NCBI RefSeq assembly: GCF_963678635.1
Contig: NC_087069.1
Coordinates: forward strand, 31,660,776 to 31,724,775
Source: Symsagittifera roscoffensis
Taxonomy: Eukaryota > Xenacoelomorpha > Acoela > Convolutidae
DNA length: 64,000 bases
Direction of reading: 5' to 3'
This document shows, in pieces, positions 11,223 through 23,190 of the stretch; position 1 is the stretch's first letter, and every line of letters starts with the position of its first letter. The notes beneath the pieces are model-generated. The model was not told where the DNA came from. It ran no database searches and was given only the letters and a program-made list of their open reading frames with translations. The translations under genes and the position numbers were made by a program.

Positions 11223-12525
11223 TTAGTTTAATCTAAGAAATCAACGTAAAAATACTCCTTAAAATTCTCAAATTATACATGTGCTTTCGAATGCTTAAAA
11301 TAGCTGCGATTCTTTCTCGTTCGACATTTTGAGAAAACTTCCGACAAAAACCAAGAACAAAAAGAAATTAACAAACTATTTTCCAAGAAAAGTGATAATT
11401 AATTATCTCAAAAAAAGGGTTTTTGCTGAAATAGTTTGCTGCTGAAACTAAACAAGGGAACCTAGAGGAGAACATGTAAAAATTAGATGGTAATAACTAG
11501 ACGTTATCGGTTCTAATTTTATCTCTGCCAACGAAGTGTTCGTTCAATTGATACTATTTTCTCCTAAATTCCTCAGTTCCCGACTAAAATTTCTTGCAAA
11601 GTGAGTTCAAGAGAGAAAACATGCAATAAGCATAAAGCAAGAATAAGCTTCAGACATAGAAAATTTCTACGGAAAAAACCATGAAAATTTTGTTATTGAA
11701 GCAACAGAGAGATAATCATCAGTTTTGAAGAAGATTTTGTTGAATATCATTTAATCTAATATACTGTTAAGAGAAATATACCCCATTTTTAGTCAATTTT
11801 AGCAATAAAGGTGTTCAAATTTTATCAATGACCTGGAACTTACTATTAATAATAATGTTAAAAACGTCTCAGAAGTTGTAATTTTTGTACAAGTTTGGAA
11901 GATTCTTTGAGAAAAACTGAGGAGCTGGATCATGAAATTTGATCTAGAAATTTCGATGAATATTGCTCTTATTGTTTAATTGAATTGAGATTCTAAGGTG
12001 AAATATGCTTGAATTGAACAGAAAACCAGTTAATTACACAATTGAAAGGTTAAAAATGAAAAACTTTGGATAGATTTGATTATTTTTTTTTTCTCGAAAA
12101 TTACGATTAATTATTTGATTTTCCCGAGAATTTGGAAGTATCAATATTGATGAAATTAATATGAGCTTTATGGGTTCAGAGCGTTATAGAAACAACTTTT
12201 GAGCTAAAATTAGGGGTTAATTTTATCGTATTTGATTATTTTGAGAGAAAATTGTGGAAAAATCCATATTTCCATTCAAAATTTTGAATCAGTGTCTCAA
12301 CATGATGCCATTGAAATACAATTTGAGCTTAATTTTGAACTCTAAACATATCCATTTTTTTTTAAATAGGTCAGAAGCAACAAATAACATGCCAAAATTT
12401 TGCGATATCAGCAATTTTTACCAAAAATTGAAATTTTTGCAAATTTTTTCAAAAACTTTGAGATTTTTCCAATTTTTTCCAAAAACTTGAAAATTTTTCC
12501 AAAAATTTGAAATTTTTTAGAAGCA
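11222..12525. repeat. Block X, copy 3
   Basis: Matches the other X copies. Its right end, in the TTTCCAAAAA run, is joined directly to the RT palm segment of LINE A, unlike copies 1 and 2 which continue into X'. Confidence 0.75.
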
Positions 12526-12529
12526 GTGT

Positions 12530-13462
12530 CCGAGCCGTTGTCCGTGCACAATTCTTGGACGTTTGATGTTTATCTTCTATATAAATGACCTACCAGATTG
12601 TGCAATGTCAGCAAAGTTTGGCTACACAGACAATTAAAAACTGTTTGCAAGGACCCATTAATTTTAAATATCGAAGCCGAAGAGAAATTGGAATTGGTGT
12701 GTAAAGAATTCTATGGCAGTAAATGTGTCAAAAACCAAAAATATCGTTGTGAAAGGAAAAGCAAAAGTTGAAGTAAATGGAACTGTTCTTGACGAAAGAG
12801 CAGAAATGAAAGATTTTGGTCTTATAATCACAAGCACATTAAGTTGAACTGAAAATGCTACAAATAGATCTGCCAAAGCTCTGACGGCATTATGTTCTGT
12901 GAAAAGAAAACATCTCCGAAATAACAACAAAGTCCATGAAATTAAAATCATACAAAACATATGTTGCACCTATTGTAAGTTATGGCTCAACATTATGGAA
13001 ACCCTCAAAAAGTGATCTCAAAGTAATTGAAAGCGTAGAAAAGCAAGCAACAGCATGGATATTGAGTCCAACTCAAAAATACAAGATCGATTGATTTCCC
13101 TACATATCCTTCCTCTGTCACTTTATCATGAACTACACATTTCACTGCTACTGCACAAAATTCTAACTGGAAAAACTGACCTACAATGGGAAAAATTCAT
13201 AAGTGTTAAGTTTAAAGGACAAGCAAGACATTCGAGTATGAAAAATGATCGAAACCAAAAAATTTCGACTGCAAAAATTAGAATCTGACGTTTCCTGAGA
13301 GCGTGCAATATTACGAACGCCTTGAATGAACACCACAAATTCAATATCATGGAGCACGAAAACATACAAGAACTAATGACGAATGATTTCTGGAGATATT
13401 TTCAAGAGAAATTCAACCAAAACAATCCATGGTCGCGGAGAATTGACTGCCAATGCAGGACC
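12530..13462 (+). pseudogene. LINE A RT palm to C-terminus, copy 1
   Basis: Reads GRLMFIFYITDLPDC in 18,200-type sequence and the same here in broken frames, corresponding to the RT motif B-C region (LGPLLF-type then YINDLPD-type). Motif C is degenerate: the usual F/Y-ADD is replaced by YTDN followed by a stop. Downstream, in other frames, come the C-terminal blocks SKTKNIVVKGKAKVEVNGT, TKSMKLKSYK, APIVSYGSTLWKPSKSDLK and ESVEKQAT, typical of the thumb and C-terminal part of CR1/Jockey-type ORF2. The end abuts a minus LINE B fragment near 13,463. Several frameshifts; inactive. Confidence 0.75.
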
Positions 13463-14478
13463 TTGTTTGCGAGAGCACTGAGAGACAACAGTTAAACCAC
13501 AGGATGGAAGAACGTTTGACTCATTGGAATCAAGGTATAGTTCGCAGAGACAAAGTAAATCAGGCTAAGACATATTTAACATTTTATTGCAACCTAATCG
13601 TTTGTCCAGGCTAATAATACTACAAATGTTCAACAAAATTATTGAAATAGAAGAAATTGATGGTCACGTTTCGAGAGGAACCTCCATATCAATGTGATAT
13701 AGCTTTAAATTTCTGATTTTCAGTTCTTCGCGGGGAATATTGGTTTGTATCATGTCCCAACGTTTTTCTAGTAATCGCTTTCCAATGGCTTCTCCATCCT
13801 CAGTGAGCGATTTGCAAAAGAATACAGGAAGGCGTGATTGCGTAGAAGATGTCATTTCATCAAACATTTCTGGCTTTCCATGCATTTTTGAAAGGGACTA
13901 ATAGTGAGCGGGGTCTAGGTTAATCTTGTTTGAACGTTTCAAGTCTACTCACGCCTGCCAGGCTACTTTTGTCCCATTCACCAATTGTTTCCAATATGGT
14001 TTACAGATGTTTCTCATCATGTTCCATCCTCCTAACCGAGGAGTGCTGACCGGGTTCTATTTTTAACTCTGGTATACGGTTTAATTTCTTTTTCTATTTT
14101 TTACTGCTAGAAAAATCAACAAATTTTGCTCAGTTTTCGGATCTATAGGCATTGATTAAACGACAGCGTCGCCTTTAAATGACTCGGTTATTGCCTTTTC
14201 AATGATTGCAGGACTTTTTTCCGTGATTGTGTATATAACTTCTTCAACAGAGGGAAGTGAAGCTTTTTTATTGAAATAAATCAGGCAACAAAAGAGCAAC
14301 AGTTTAGCTTATGTTATCTTGAGGAAAAGATCCACAGAAATACCGGAGCATCCATCGTGAAACCAGCCGTCACAGACTTCGCATTGAATCCAGTTCTCAC
14401 CACCCGCTTTCTTGAACTTAAGACAATGATTTTGTCGTCAGATGTTGTTGCCTGAGCTCTATCTCCCGCAGATCCATT
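13463..14478 (-). pseudogene. LINE B ORF1 fragment, minus strand, copy 1
   Basis: From right to left: PHD-type region (14,310-14,478, with NGSAGDRAQATTSDD and a broken C-x2-C / WFHDGC block), a central region, then the ORF1 end at 13,664-13,885 with CKSLTEDGEAIGKRLLEKRW and PREELKIRNLKL, closing with MEVPLET and a stop. The start of ORF2 (endonuclease N-terminus) reaches to about 13,463. The PHD end is cut at 14,478 by LINE A. Confidence 0.75.
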
Positions 14479-15905
14479 ACAAAATACCTCACTACTGCAT
14501 AACCTCAACTTTCAATGGCTGCATTATAGGCAAGCTCTTGATGAAAAACCCCGTCATCATAGCTTGCATATACTGTGCCCCCAAAGGAAGTGAATGATGC
14601 TGGTCGTCAAAAACCCTATTGATTTTTCTGTATTGTATTAGGCAAAAACAAATAGAATTAAATAAAATAAACGCGATGATTACTTGAGACATCAACTTTG
14701 CTCAAACGGACTGGTCGTTCCTAATCTCCTCTGATGAAGACAAACAGGCCTTCCTTGACGCTCTTGCAGAACTTAACTTCGAACAAATGATAACGGGAAA
14801 AAAAAAGTACAAGTAGACGTAATACTCTGCAACCATCCAGATTTGTTAACTCTCGAGAAAAAAGACAAGAGACTCATTTCCTTTTATAAAACGAATCATC
14901 CTCCTTACCACGGAAAACTCAACCCTTACTTTAAAAAATGATTACAACAGAGAAAAGAAGTAAATTACCGCAATGGCTTCCAGGGATTCTCATTCTCTAA
15001 AGCAAACTGGGACGAATTTAACCCATACTGCTACAGCAATGCTGATCTAATGACTGAACTGTAATATACTTGGCTACTTGACATAATCGAAAAGCTCATT
15101 CCCAGGAAAACAAAACATCGAAGTTCTCTGGCACCTTGGGTAACATCTGAAACATCAAATCTCATCAAATTTACGGATACAATGCGTAGAAAATGTGAAA
15201 AAACGTGACCGAATGTCAGTTAGACAAACTGAAAACATTTGAAAAACACCTCAAGTTTAACTTAAGCAAAGACCAAAGAGCATACAAAAAAACTTATTTG
15301 TTGATGGTATCTTCTCAAAAAAGCAAAAATACTCTAAAAGTATTCGAAAAACAGACACAATCCCAGGTGAAGTCTAACTGGATGATCAAAGAGCTACATC
15401 AAATATAGATAAAGCCAATTTGTTTAATAAATAATTTCAGTCAGTTCTTAGCCACTCCCTCTTTGTAGGCGAGAATAACCCATCCCATGATTGTAAAAAA
15501 GGGAATCTCCATTTTATCACAACGCAAATCGAAAAACTCCTTGAAAACTTGGATATCAACAAAGCCAAAGGACCTGATAACCTAAGAAACATTCTTTTGA
15601 AAAAACTAAGCTGTTTTATCTCTAAGTCTCTAAATATCTTTTAAACACAATTGCTAATAAATGTGTTTTCCGTCAATATGGAAAATGAGCGAAATTGTTC
15701 CTATTTTCAAAAAGGGAGACAAACAACTTGTCTCAAACTACCAACCAATCAGTCTGCTAACGGTTATCTTAAAGGTGTTAGAAAAATTAATTTTCGATGA
15801 AATAATTTCATCAGTAAAATTTAGCATCTCAAACTCACAACACGGCTTCCGAAAAAAACGATCTACTGTTACAGAACCGCTCTTAATTTATTCTAAGAAA
15901 GCAAC
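14479..15905 (+). pseudogene. LINE A fragment, copy 3 (endonuclease + RT fingers)
   Basis: Endonuclease region from 14,490 (TCAACTTTGCTCAAACGG replaces the GDMN codons, so the catalytic GD-N motif reads through a TGA). VILCNHPDLLTL is visible at 14,818. Linker 15,205-15,620; RT fingers 15,661-15,900 are the cleanest in the window: SEIVPIFKKGDKQLVSNY, then VLEKLIFDEIISS, SNSQHGFRKKRSTV. It ends at block X copy 4. Confidence 0.8.
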
Positions 15906-16533
15906 GTAAAAATACACCTTGAAATTTTCAAATTATACATGTGCTTTCGAATGCTTAAAATAGCAGCTATTCTTTCTCACATCGACATTTTTGAGAAAAC
16001 TTCCGACAAAAGTCAAGAACAAAAAGTAAATAACAATTTATTTAGCAAGAAAAGTGATAATTAGTTATCTCAAAAGTTGGGTTTTTGCTGCTATAGTTTG
16101 CTGTAGAAACTAAACAAGGGAACCTAGAGGAGAACATGTAGAAATTAGATGGTAATAATTAGACGTTATCAGTTCAAATTTTATCTCTGCCAACAAAGTG
16201 TTTATTCAATTGATACTATTTTCTCCTAAATTCCTCAGTTCTGACTAAAACTTCTTGCAAAGTGAGTTCAAGAGAAAAAACATGCAATAAGCATAAAGCA
16301 AAATTAAGCTTCAGACATAGAAAATTTCTACGGAAAAACCATGAAAATTTTGCTGTTGAAGCAACAGAGAGATAATCATCAGTTTTGAAGAAGATTTTGT
16401 TGAATATCATTCAATTTAATATACTGTTAAGAGAAATTTACCCCATTTTTAGTCAATTTTAGCGTAAAATGTTCAATTTTTATTAATGATCTGGAACTTT
16501 TTTTAATAATAATGCTAAAAACGTCTCAAAAGT
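15905..16533. repeat. Block X, copy 4, truncated
   Basis: First half of X only; at about 16,533 (after ACGTCTCAAAAGTTACATC) it jumps back into LINE A linker sequence (SNIDKANLYNKHFQSVFS). Confidence 0.7.
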
Positions 16534-17040
16534 TACATCAAATATCGATAAAGCCAATTTGTATAATAAACACTTTCAGTCAGTTTTTAGCCGCTCCCTT
16601 TTTGTAGGCGAGAATAACCCATCCCATGAATGTAAAATAGGCAACCTCCATTTTATCACAACGCAAATCGAAAAAATCCTTAAAAACTTGGATATCAACA
16701 AAGCCAAAGGACCTGATAACCTAAGAAACATTCTTTTGAAAAAACTAAGCTGTTTTATCTCTAAATCTCTAAATATCTTTTAAACACAATTGCTAATAAA
16801 TGTGTTTTTCCGTCAATATGGAAAATGAGCGAAACTGTTCCTATTTTCAAAAAGGGAGACAAACAACTTGTCTCAAACTACCGACCAATCAGTTTGCTAA
16901 CGGTTATCTTAAGGGTGTTAGAAAAATTAATTTTCGATGAAATAATTTCATCAGTAAAATTTAGCATCTCAAACTCACAACACGGCTTCCGAAAAAAAAC
17001 GTTCTACTGTTACAGAACTGCTCTTAATTTATTCTAAGAA
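16534..17040 (+). pseudogene. LINE A linker and RT fingers, copy 4
   Basis: Reads NKHFQSVFSRSLFVGENN, then DINKAKGPDNLRNILLKKL (the GPD-N motif at the RT entry), VPIFKKGDKQLVSNYRPISL, and QHGFRKKTF. Two frames are used, with the shift between 16,783 and 16,825. Followed by X copy 5. Confidence 0.75.
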
Positions 17041-18130
17041 ATCAACCTAAAAATACACCTTAAAATTCTCAATTTATACATGTGCTTTCGAATGCTTAAA
17101 ATAGCAGCGATTCTTTCTCACTTCGACATCTTCGAGAAAATTTCCGACAAAAATCAAGAACAAAAAGAAAATAACAATTTATTTAGCAAGAAAAGTGATA
17201 ATTAATTATCTCAAAAGTTGGGTTTTTGCTGAAATAGTTTGCTGTAGAAACTAAACAAGAGAATCTAGAGGAGAACATGTAAAAATTAGATGGTAATAAT
17301 TGGACGTTATCAGTTCTAATTTTATCTCTGCCAACAAAGTGCTCGTTCAATTGATACTATTTTCTCCTAAATTCCTCAATTCTGACTAAATCTCCTTGCA
17401 AAGTGAGTTCAAGAGAGAAAACATAGCAGTAAAACTTTCAATTTTTATCAATGATGTGCAACTTTTTTTAAATAATAATGTTAAAAACGTCTCAGAAGTT
17501 AAAATTTTTGTACAAGTTTGGGTGATTCTTTGAGAAAAAACTGAGTAGGAGCTGGATCATGGAATTTGATCTAGAAATTTCAATGAATATTGCTCTTATT
17601 GTTTATTTCAGTTGAGATTCTAAGGTGAAATATCCTTGAATTGAACAGAAAACCAGTTAATTACACACATGAAAGTTTAAAAATGAAAAACTTTGAATAG
17701 ATTTGATTAATTTTTTTTCTCGAAAATTACGATTAATTACTTGATTTTCCCGAGAAATCGAAAAAATCAATATTGATTCAGCTAATATGAGCTTTATGGG
17801 TTCAGAGCATTATAGAAACCACTTTTAAGCTAAAATTAGGGTTAATTTTACCGTATTTGATTATTTTGAGAGAAAATTGTGGAAAAATCCATATTTCCAT
17901 TCAAAATTGTGAATCAGTGTCTCAACATGATGCCAATTGAAATACAATTTGTGCTCTAAACATATCCATATTTTTTAAAATTAGGTCAGAAGCAACAAAA
18001 AACATGCCAAAGTCTTGCGATATCTGCAATTTTTTTCAAAAATTTGAAATTTTTGCAAATTTTTCCAAAAACTTTGAAATTTTTCCAATTTTTTCCAAAA
18101 ACTTGAAACTTTTCCAAAAACTTGAAATTT
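17040..18130. repeat. Block X, copy 5
   Basis: X with an internal deletion near 17,425-17,435. Its TTTCCAAAAAC run at 18,024-18,128 ends at the RT palm segment, as in copy 3. Confidence 0.75.
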
Positions 18131-19086
18131 TTTGGAAGCAGTTTCCGAGCCATTTTCCGAGCCATTACCAGTGCACAATTCTTGGACGTTTGATGTTTAT
18201 CTTCTATATAACTGACCTACCAGATTGTGCAATGTCAGCAAAGTTTGGCTACACAGACAATTAAAAATTGTTTGCAAGGACCCATTAATTTTAAATATCG
18301 AAGCGAAGAGAAATTGGAATTGGTGTGAAAAGAATTCTATGGCAGTAAATGTGTCAAAAACCAAAAATATCGTCGTGAAAGGAAAAGCAAAAGTTGAAGT
18401 AAATGGAACTGTTCTTGACGAAAGAGCAGAAATGAAAGATTTTGGTCTTATAATCACAAGCACATTAAGTTGAACTGAAAATGCTACAAATAGATCTGCC
18501 AAAGCTCTGACGGCATTATGTTCTGTGAAAAGAAACTTCTCCGAAATAACAACAAAGTCCATGAAATTAAAATCATACAAATCATATGTTGCACCTATTG
18601 TAAGTTATGGCTCAACATTATGGAAACCCTCAAAAAGTGATCTCAAAGTAATTGAAAGCGTAGAAAAGCAAGCAACATCATGTATATTGAGTCCAACTCA
18701 AGAATACAAGATCGAATAATTTCCCTACATATCTTTCCTCTTTCACTTTATCATGAACTACACATTTCACTGCTACTGCACAAAATCCTAACTGGAAAAA
18801 CTGACCTACAATGGAAAAAATTCATAAGCGTTAAGTTTAAAGGACAAAAAAAGATATGCGAGTATGAAAAAAAAAACAAAAGCAAAAAATTTCGACTGCA
18901 AAAATCAGAACCTGACTTTTCCTGAGATCCTGCAATATTACGAACGCCTTCAATGAATACCTCAAATTCAATATCTTGAAGCAGGAATACATACAAGAAC
19001 TAAAGACGAATGTTTTCTGGAGATATTTTAAAGAGAAATTCAACCAAAAAAATCCATGCTCGTGGAGAATTGACTGCCGATGCAGG
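18130..19086 (+). pseudogene. LINE A RT palm to C-terminus, copy 2
   Basis: Best copy of this part: LGRLMFIFYITDLPDCAMSA then FGYTDN and a stop where the catalytic YADD-like motif C should be. C-terminal blocks follow: NWCEKNSMAVNVSKTKNIVV, ERAEMKDFGLIITSTLS, KLKSYKSYVAPIVSYGSTLW, LYHELHISLLLHKILTGKT. Joined to minus LINE B at about 19,087, exactly as in copy 1. Confidence 0.78.
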
Positions 19087-20106
19087 ACCTTGTTTGCGAG
19101 AGCACTGAGAGACAACAGTTAAACCACAGGATGGAAGAATGTTTGAATCATCGGAATCAAGGCATATTTGGCAGAGACAAAGTAAATCAGGCTAAAACAT
19201 ATTTAACATTTTATTGCAACCTAATCGTTTATCCAGGCTAATAATACTACGAATGTTCAACGAAATTATTGAAATCGAAGAATTTGATAGTCACGTTTCG
19301 AGAGGAACCTCCATATCAGTGTGATACAGCTTTAAATTTCTGATTTTCAGTTCTTCGCGGGGAATATTGCTTTGTATCATGTGTCAACGTTTCTTTAGTA
19401 ATCGCTTTCCAATGGCTTCTTCATCCTCAGTGAGCGATTTGCAAATGAATACAGGATAGGCGTGATTGCGTAGAAGATGTCATTTCATCAAACATTTCTG
19501 GCTTTCCATGCATTTTTGAAAGGGACTAATAGTGAGCGGGGTCTAGGTTAATCTTGTTTGAACGTTTCAAGTCTACTCACGCCTGCCAGGCTACTTTTGT
19601 CCCATTCACCAATTGTTTCCAATATGGTTTACAGATGTTTCTCATCATGTTCCATCCTCCTAACCGAGGAGTGCTGACCGGGTTCTATTTTTAACTCTGG
19701 TATACGGTTTAATTTCTTTTTCTATTTTTTACTGCTAGAAAAATCAACAAATTTTGCTCAGTTTTCGGATCTATAGGCATTGATTAAACGACAGCGTCGC
19801 CTTTAAATGACTCGGTTATTGCCTTTTCAATGATTGCAGGACTTTTTTCCGTGATTGTGTATATAACTTCTTCAACAGAGGGAAGTGAAGCTTTTTTATT
19901 GAAATAAATCAGGCAACAAAAGAGCAACAGTTTAGCTTATGTTATCTTGAGGAAAAGATCCACAGAAATACCGGAGCATCCATCGTGAAACCAGCCGTCA
20001 CAGACTTCGCATTGAATCCAGTTCTCACCACCCGCTTTCTTGAACTTAAGACAATGATTTTGTCGTCAGATGTTGTTGCCTGAGCTCTATCTCCCGCAGA
20101 TCCATT
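19087..20106 (-). pseudogene. LINE B ORF1 fragment, minus strand, copy 2
   Basis: Near-identical to 13,463-14,478 at an offset of 5,628; ORF1 C-terminus ends with a stop at 19,291-19,293. One extra base around 19,455 breaks the frame that is open in copy 1. Confidence 0.75.
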
Positions 20107-20898
20107 ACAAAATACCTCACTACTGCATAACCTCAACTTTCAATGGCTGCATTATAGGCAAGCTCTTGATGAAAAACCCCGTCATCATAGCTTGCATATA
20201 CTGTGCCCCCAAAGGAAGTGAATGATGCTGGTCGTCAAAAACCCTATTGATTTTTCTGTATTGTATTAGGCAAAAACAAATAGAATTAAATAAAATAAAC
20301 GCGATGATTACTTGAGACATCAACTTTGCTCAAACGGACTGGTCGTTCCTAATCTCCTCTGATGAAGACAAACAGGCCTTCCTTGACGCTCTTGCAGAAC
20401 TTAACTTCGAACAAATGATAACGGGAAAAAAAAAGTACAAGTAGACGTAATACTCTGCAACCATCCAGATTTGTTAACTCTCGAGAAAAAAGACAAGAGA
20501 CTCATTTCCTTTTATAAAACGAATCATCCTCCTTACCACGGAAAACTCAACCCTTACTTTAAAAAATGATTACAACAGAGAAAAGAAGTAAATTACCGCA
20601 ATGGCTTCCAGGGATTCTCATTCTCTAAAGCAAACTGGGACGAATTTAACCCATACTGCTACAGCAATGCTGATCTAATGACTGAACTGTAATATACTTG
20701 GCTACTTGACATAATCGAAAAGCTCATTCCCAGGAAAACAAAACATCGAAGTTCTCTGGCACCTTGGGTAACATCTGAAACATCAAATCTCATCAAATTT
20801 ACGGATACAATGCGTAGAAAATGTGAAAAAACGTGACCGAATGTCAGTTAGACAAACTGAAAACATTTGAAAAACACCTCAAGTTTAACTTAAGCAAA
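20107..20898 (+). pseudogene. LINE A endonuclease fragment, copy 5
   Basis: Same sequence as 14,479-15,262 (endonuclease and start of linker), then cut: after TTAACTTAAGCAAAG it continues as minus LINE B endonuclease at 20,899. Confidence 0.8.
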
Positions 20899-21490
20899 GG
20901 TCTAATTTTTTCTGGCTGACATAAGAAGGGGATTCTATAAAGTGAATTTTATTGAAGTGTGCAAAAAAATCAAGATTATCGTTAGAATAATTAGAAGCGC
21001 CGTGGTATGAAACCCAGCATACATCAGAGAGATTAAAATCGCCGCAAACAACTATGCACACTAAGGGATGTTTAGCTAGAAAATTAAATGTATACCCTAG
21101 CAGACAATTTTTCAAAGTACTCAGAGGAATACGATAAAAGGAAGAGACAGGGGGGTTATAGATATTAATGACTGAATTAATAGGGTCGCTGATCAAAACA
21201 CAAGCGCAAGAGAAATCATATAGATAATTTGTACTGTAAATAACAGTGACACGAATTGAATTTTTGACCAAAATAGCTACACACCCATGTTGACTTTGTT
21301 TGCGAGAGCCTTGAGAGACAACAGTGTAACCAGAGGATGGAAGAATGTTTGAATCATCGGAATCAAGTCATGTTGCGCAGAGACAAAGTAAATCAGACAA
21401 ATAAATACTTAACAGCTTAATGCAGTCTAATCGTTTGTCCAGGCTAATAATACTACAAATGTTCAACAAAATTATTGAAATAGAAGAAAT
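20899..21490 (-). pseudogene. LINE B ORF2 endonuclease, N-terminal part, copy 1
   Basis: Minus frame with AILVKNSIRVTVIYSTNYLY, INIYNPPVSSFYRIPL (the IYNPP endonuclease motif) and VVCGDFNLSDVCW (GDFN motif), cut in SQKKLDL at 20,899. Upstream in the gene's direction is the SQGSRKQSQHGCVAILV block. The complete equivalent is at 23,881-24,660. Confidence 0.85.
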
Positions 21491-21496
21491 TGATGG

Positions 21497-22331
21497 TCAC
21501 GTTTCGAGAGGAACCTCCATATCAATGTGATATAGCTTTAAATTTCTGATTTTCAGTTCTTCGCGGGGAATATTGGTTTGTATCATGTCCCAACGTTTTT
21601 CTAGTAATCGCTTTCCAATGGCTTCTCCATCCTCAGTGAGCGATTTGCAAAAGAATACAGGAAGGCGTGATTGCGTAGAAGATGTCATTTCATCAAACAT
21701 TTCTGGCTTTCCATGCATTTTTGAAAGGGACTAATAGTGAGCGGGGTCTAGGTTAATCTTGTTTGAACGTTTCAAGTCTACTCACGCCTGCCAGGCTACT
21801 TTTGTCCCATTCACCAATTGTTTCCAATATGGTTTCCAGATGTTTCTCATCATGTTCCATCGTCCTAACCGAGGAGTGCTGACCAGGCTCTATTTTTAAC
21901 TCTGGTATACCGTTTAATTTAATTTCCATGTGTTTACTGCAAGAAAAATTAACAGATTTTGGCTCAGTTTTTGGATTGATAGGCATTGATTTAACGACAG
22001 CTTCGCCTTTAAATGACTCGGTTATTGTCTTTTCAATGATCGCAGGAATTTTTTCCGTGATTGTATATATAACTCCTTCAACAGAGAGAAGTGAAGCTTT
22101 TTTATTGAAACAAATCAGGCAACGAAAGAGCAACAACTCAGCTTATGTTATCTTGAGGACAAAGTTCACAGGAAGATCGGAGCATCCATCGTGAAACCAG
22201 CCATCACAGATATCGCATTGAATCCAGTTCTCACCACCCCCTTTCTTGAACTTAAGACAATGATTTTCGTCGTCTGATGTTGTTGCCTGAGCTCTATCTC
22301 CCGCAGATCTATTCCTTGTTTTCATTGACAT
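21497..22331 (-). pseudogene. LINE B ORF1 with PHD finger, copy 3
   Basis: From ATG 22,329-22,331 (MSMKTRNRSAGDRAQATTSD). The PHD-type finger reads CDICDGWFHDGCS then, after a TAA, FRCLICFNKK, which supplies the last C-x2-C; the early C-x2-C position is altered (CLKFKK), so one zinc ligand is missing. The central region 21,753-22,136 is acidic and lysine-rich; the last block 21,497-21,718 has the C-terminal RNLKLYHIDMEVPLET. PHD fingers are known in ORF1 of CR1-like non-LTR elements, which fits ORF2. The in-frame TAA inside the finger is shared by all LINE B copies here. Confidence 0.75.
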
Positions 22332-22379
22332 TCCAATCTCAAACTGTTTAACAAGTTTATCATAACAATTAGGCTAAGA

Positions 22380-23190
22380 CAGAGATTAGACACTTTACTT
22401 TTTGGGGAGGGAGCTAGGAGGATGACCCCACACAAGTCAAAGTAATTTAGAAAATATATAGAGTTGTTAATGGAAAATGACTTGATAGAACCCTCTTAAC
22501 AACTTTGGGCTTCTGGAGTGTTGCTGGCAAAAAAAAAGACTCAACTAAATTTTTGATGCGATTGAGATCAGTAACAGCAAAAAACGTCTACCCTTTTCCA
22601 AGCCAAGAATTGATGCGAGACTGGGAGACGCTAAACTCTCAACGATGTTGTATTGGGCCCAGCGTTGTGGCAGGTTCCCCTAAAAAGTGAGATTGAGAAA
22701 AGGGCTTTCAATGGAAACTGGGATGCATTTTTGCCGATTTAATGCGACAGCTAAGTTTAGGCGGCTAGTAGACTAGGCCTTCCAGAACCTAACAAAAAGG
22801 TCTACTCATGTGCTAATTTGATGACGTAGTGATTATGATCCCTACGCTGGAGGACCATATAGAAAAGCTGGAAAATTTTTTCACTTGGATGAAACAAGCC
22901 GCGTTATAGTGAGGGCCCTAGAAAAGAAATAAATCCTAAAAAGTTCAATAAAATATTTGGGCCGGATGGTGATTGGACTAAGTACCTAGGAATCTAGGAA
23001 CTAGGATAAAGGAATCAGACCAAACCAAGAGACAGTCGAAACAATCTGAAACAATAGATATCCAAAAGCATCAAATATCAGATGATCTATATCTCTGTAA
23101 AGAGGTGAAACTAAGTGAACTTGCAACATTAGACACCACGAAATCGATGGGAGCTGAAAATGTTCACTTAAAGATTTTGAGCAAATGCCG
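22380..23190 (+). pseudogene. LINE C 5' fragment
   Basis: Leader-like DNA, then a short coding stretch DDLYLCKEVKLSELATLD followed by TTKSMGAENVHLKILSKC, which matches the conserved entry to CR1-type RT (K-S-M-G-x-D/E-N). The fragment is cut at about 23,190 and joined to LINE B RT in the opposite orientation. The equivalent in the right copy (26,280-26,390) continues into the RT. Confidence 0.6.

Larger units (their letters stand above)
12548..20890. repeat. 2.7 kb segment duplicated at an offset of about 5,628 bases
   Basis: 12,548-15,262 and 18,175-20,890 run in parallel at an offset of 5,627-5,628 bases and are nearly identical over 13.6-15.26 kb, including the LINE B/LINE A junction at 14,478 and 20,106. 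Shared junctions mean the composite was formed before it was copied. The right copy ends at 20,890-20,899, where it joins LINE B endonuclease sequence. Confidence 0.85.

Noticed and set aside
12664-12969. Minus ORF of 101 codons, and its duplicate at 18,197
   Set aside because: Antisense to LINE A RT C-terminal sequence.
14314-14508. Minus ORF (64 codons), duplicate at 19,942
   Set aside because: Wrong-frame reading across the PHD region and the LINE B/LINE A joint.
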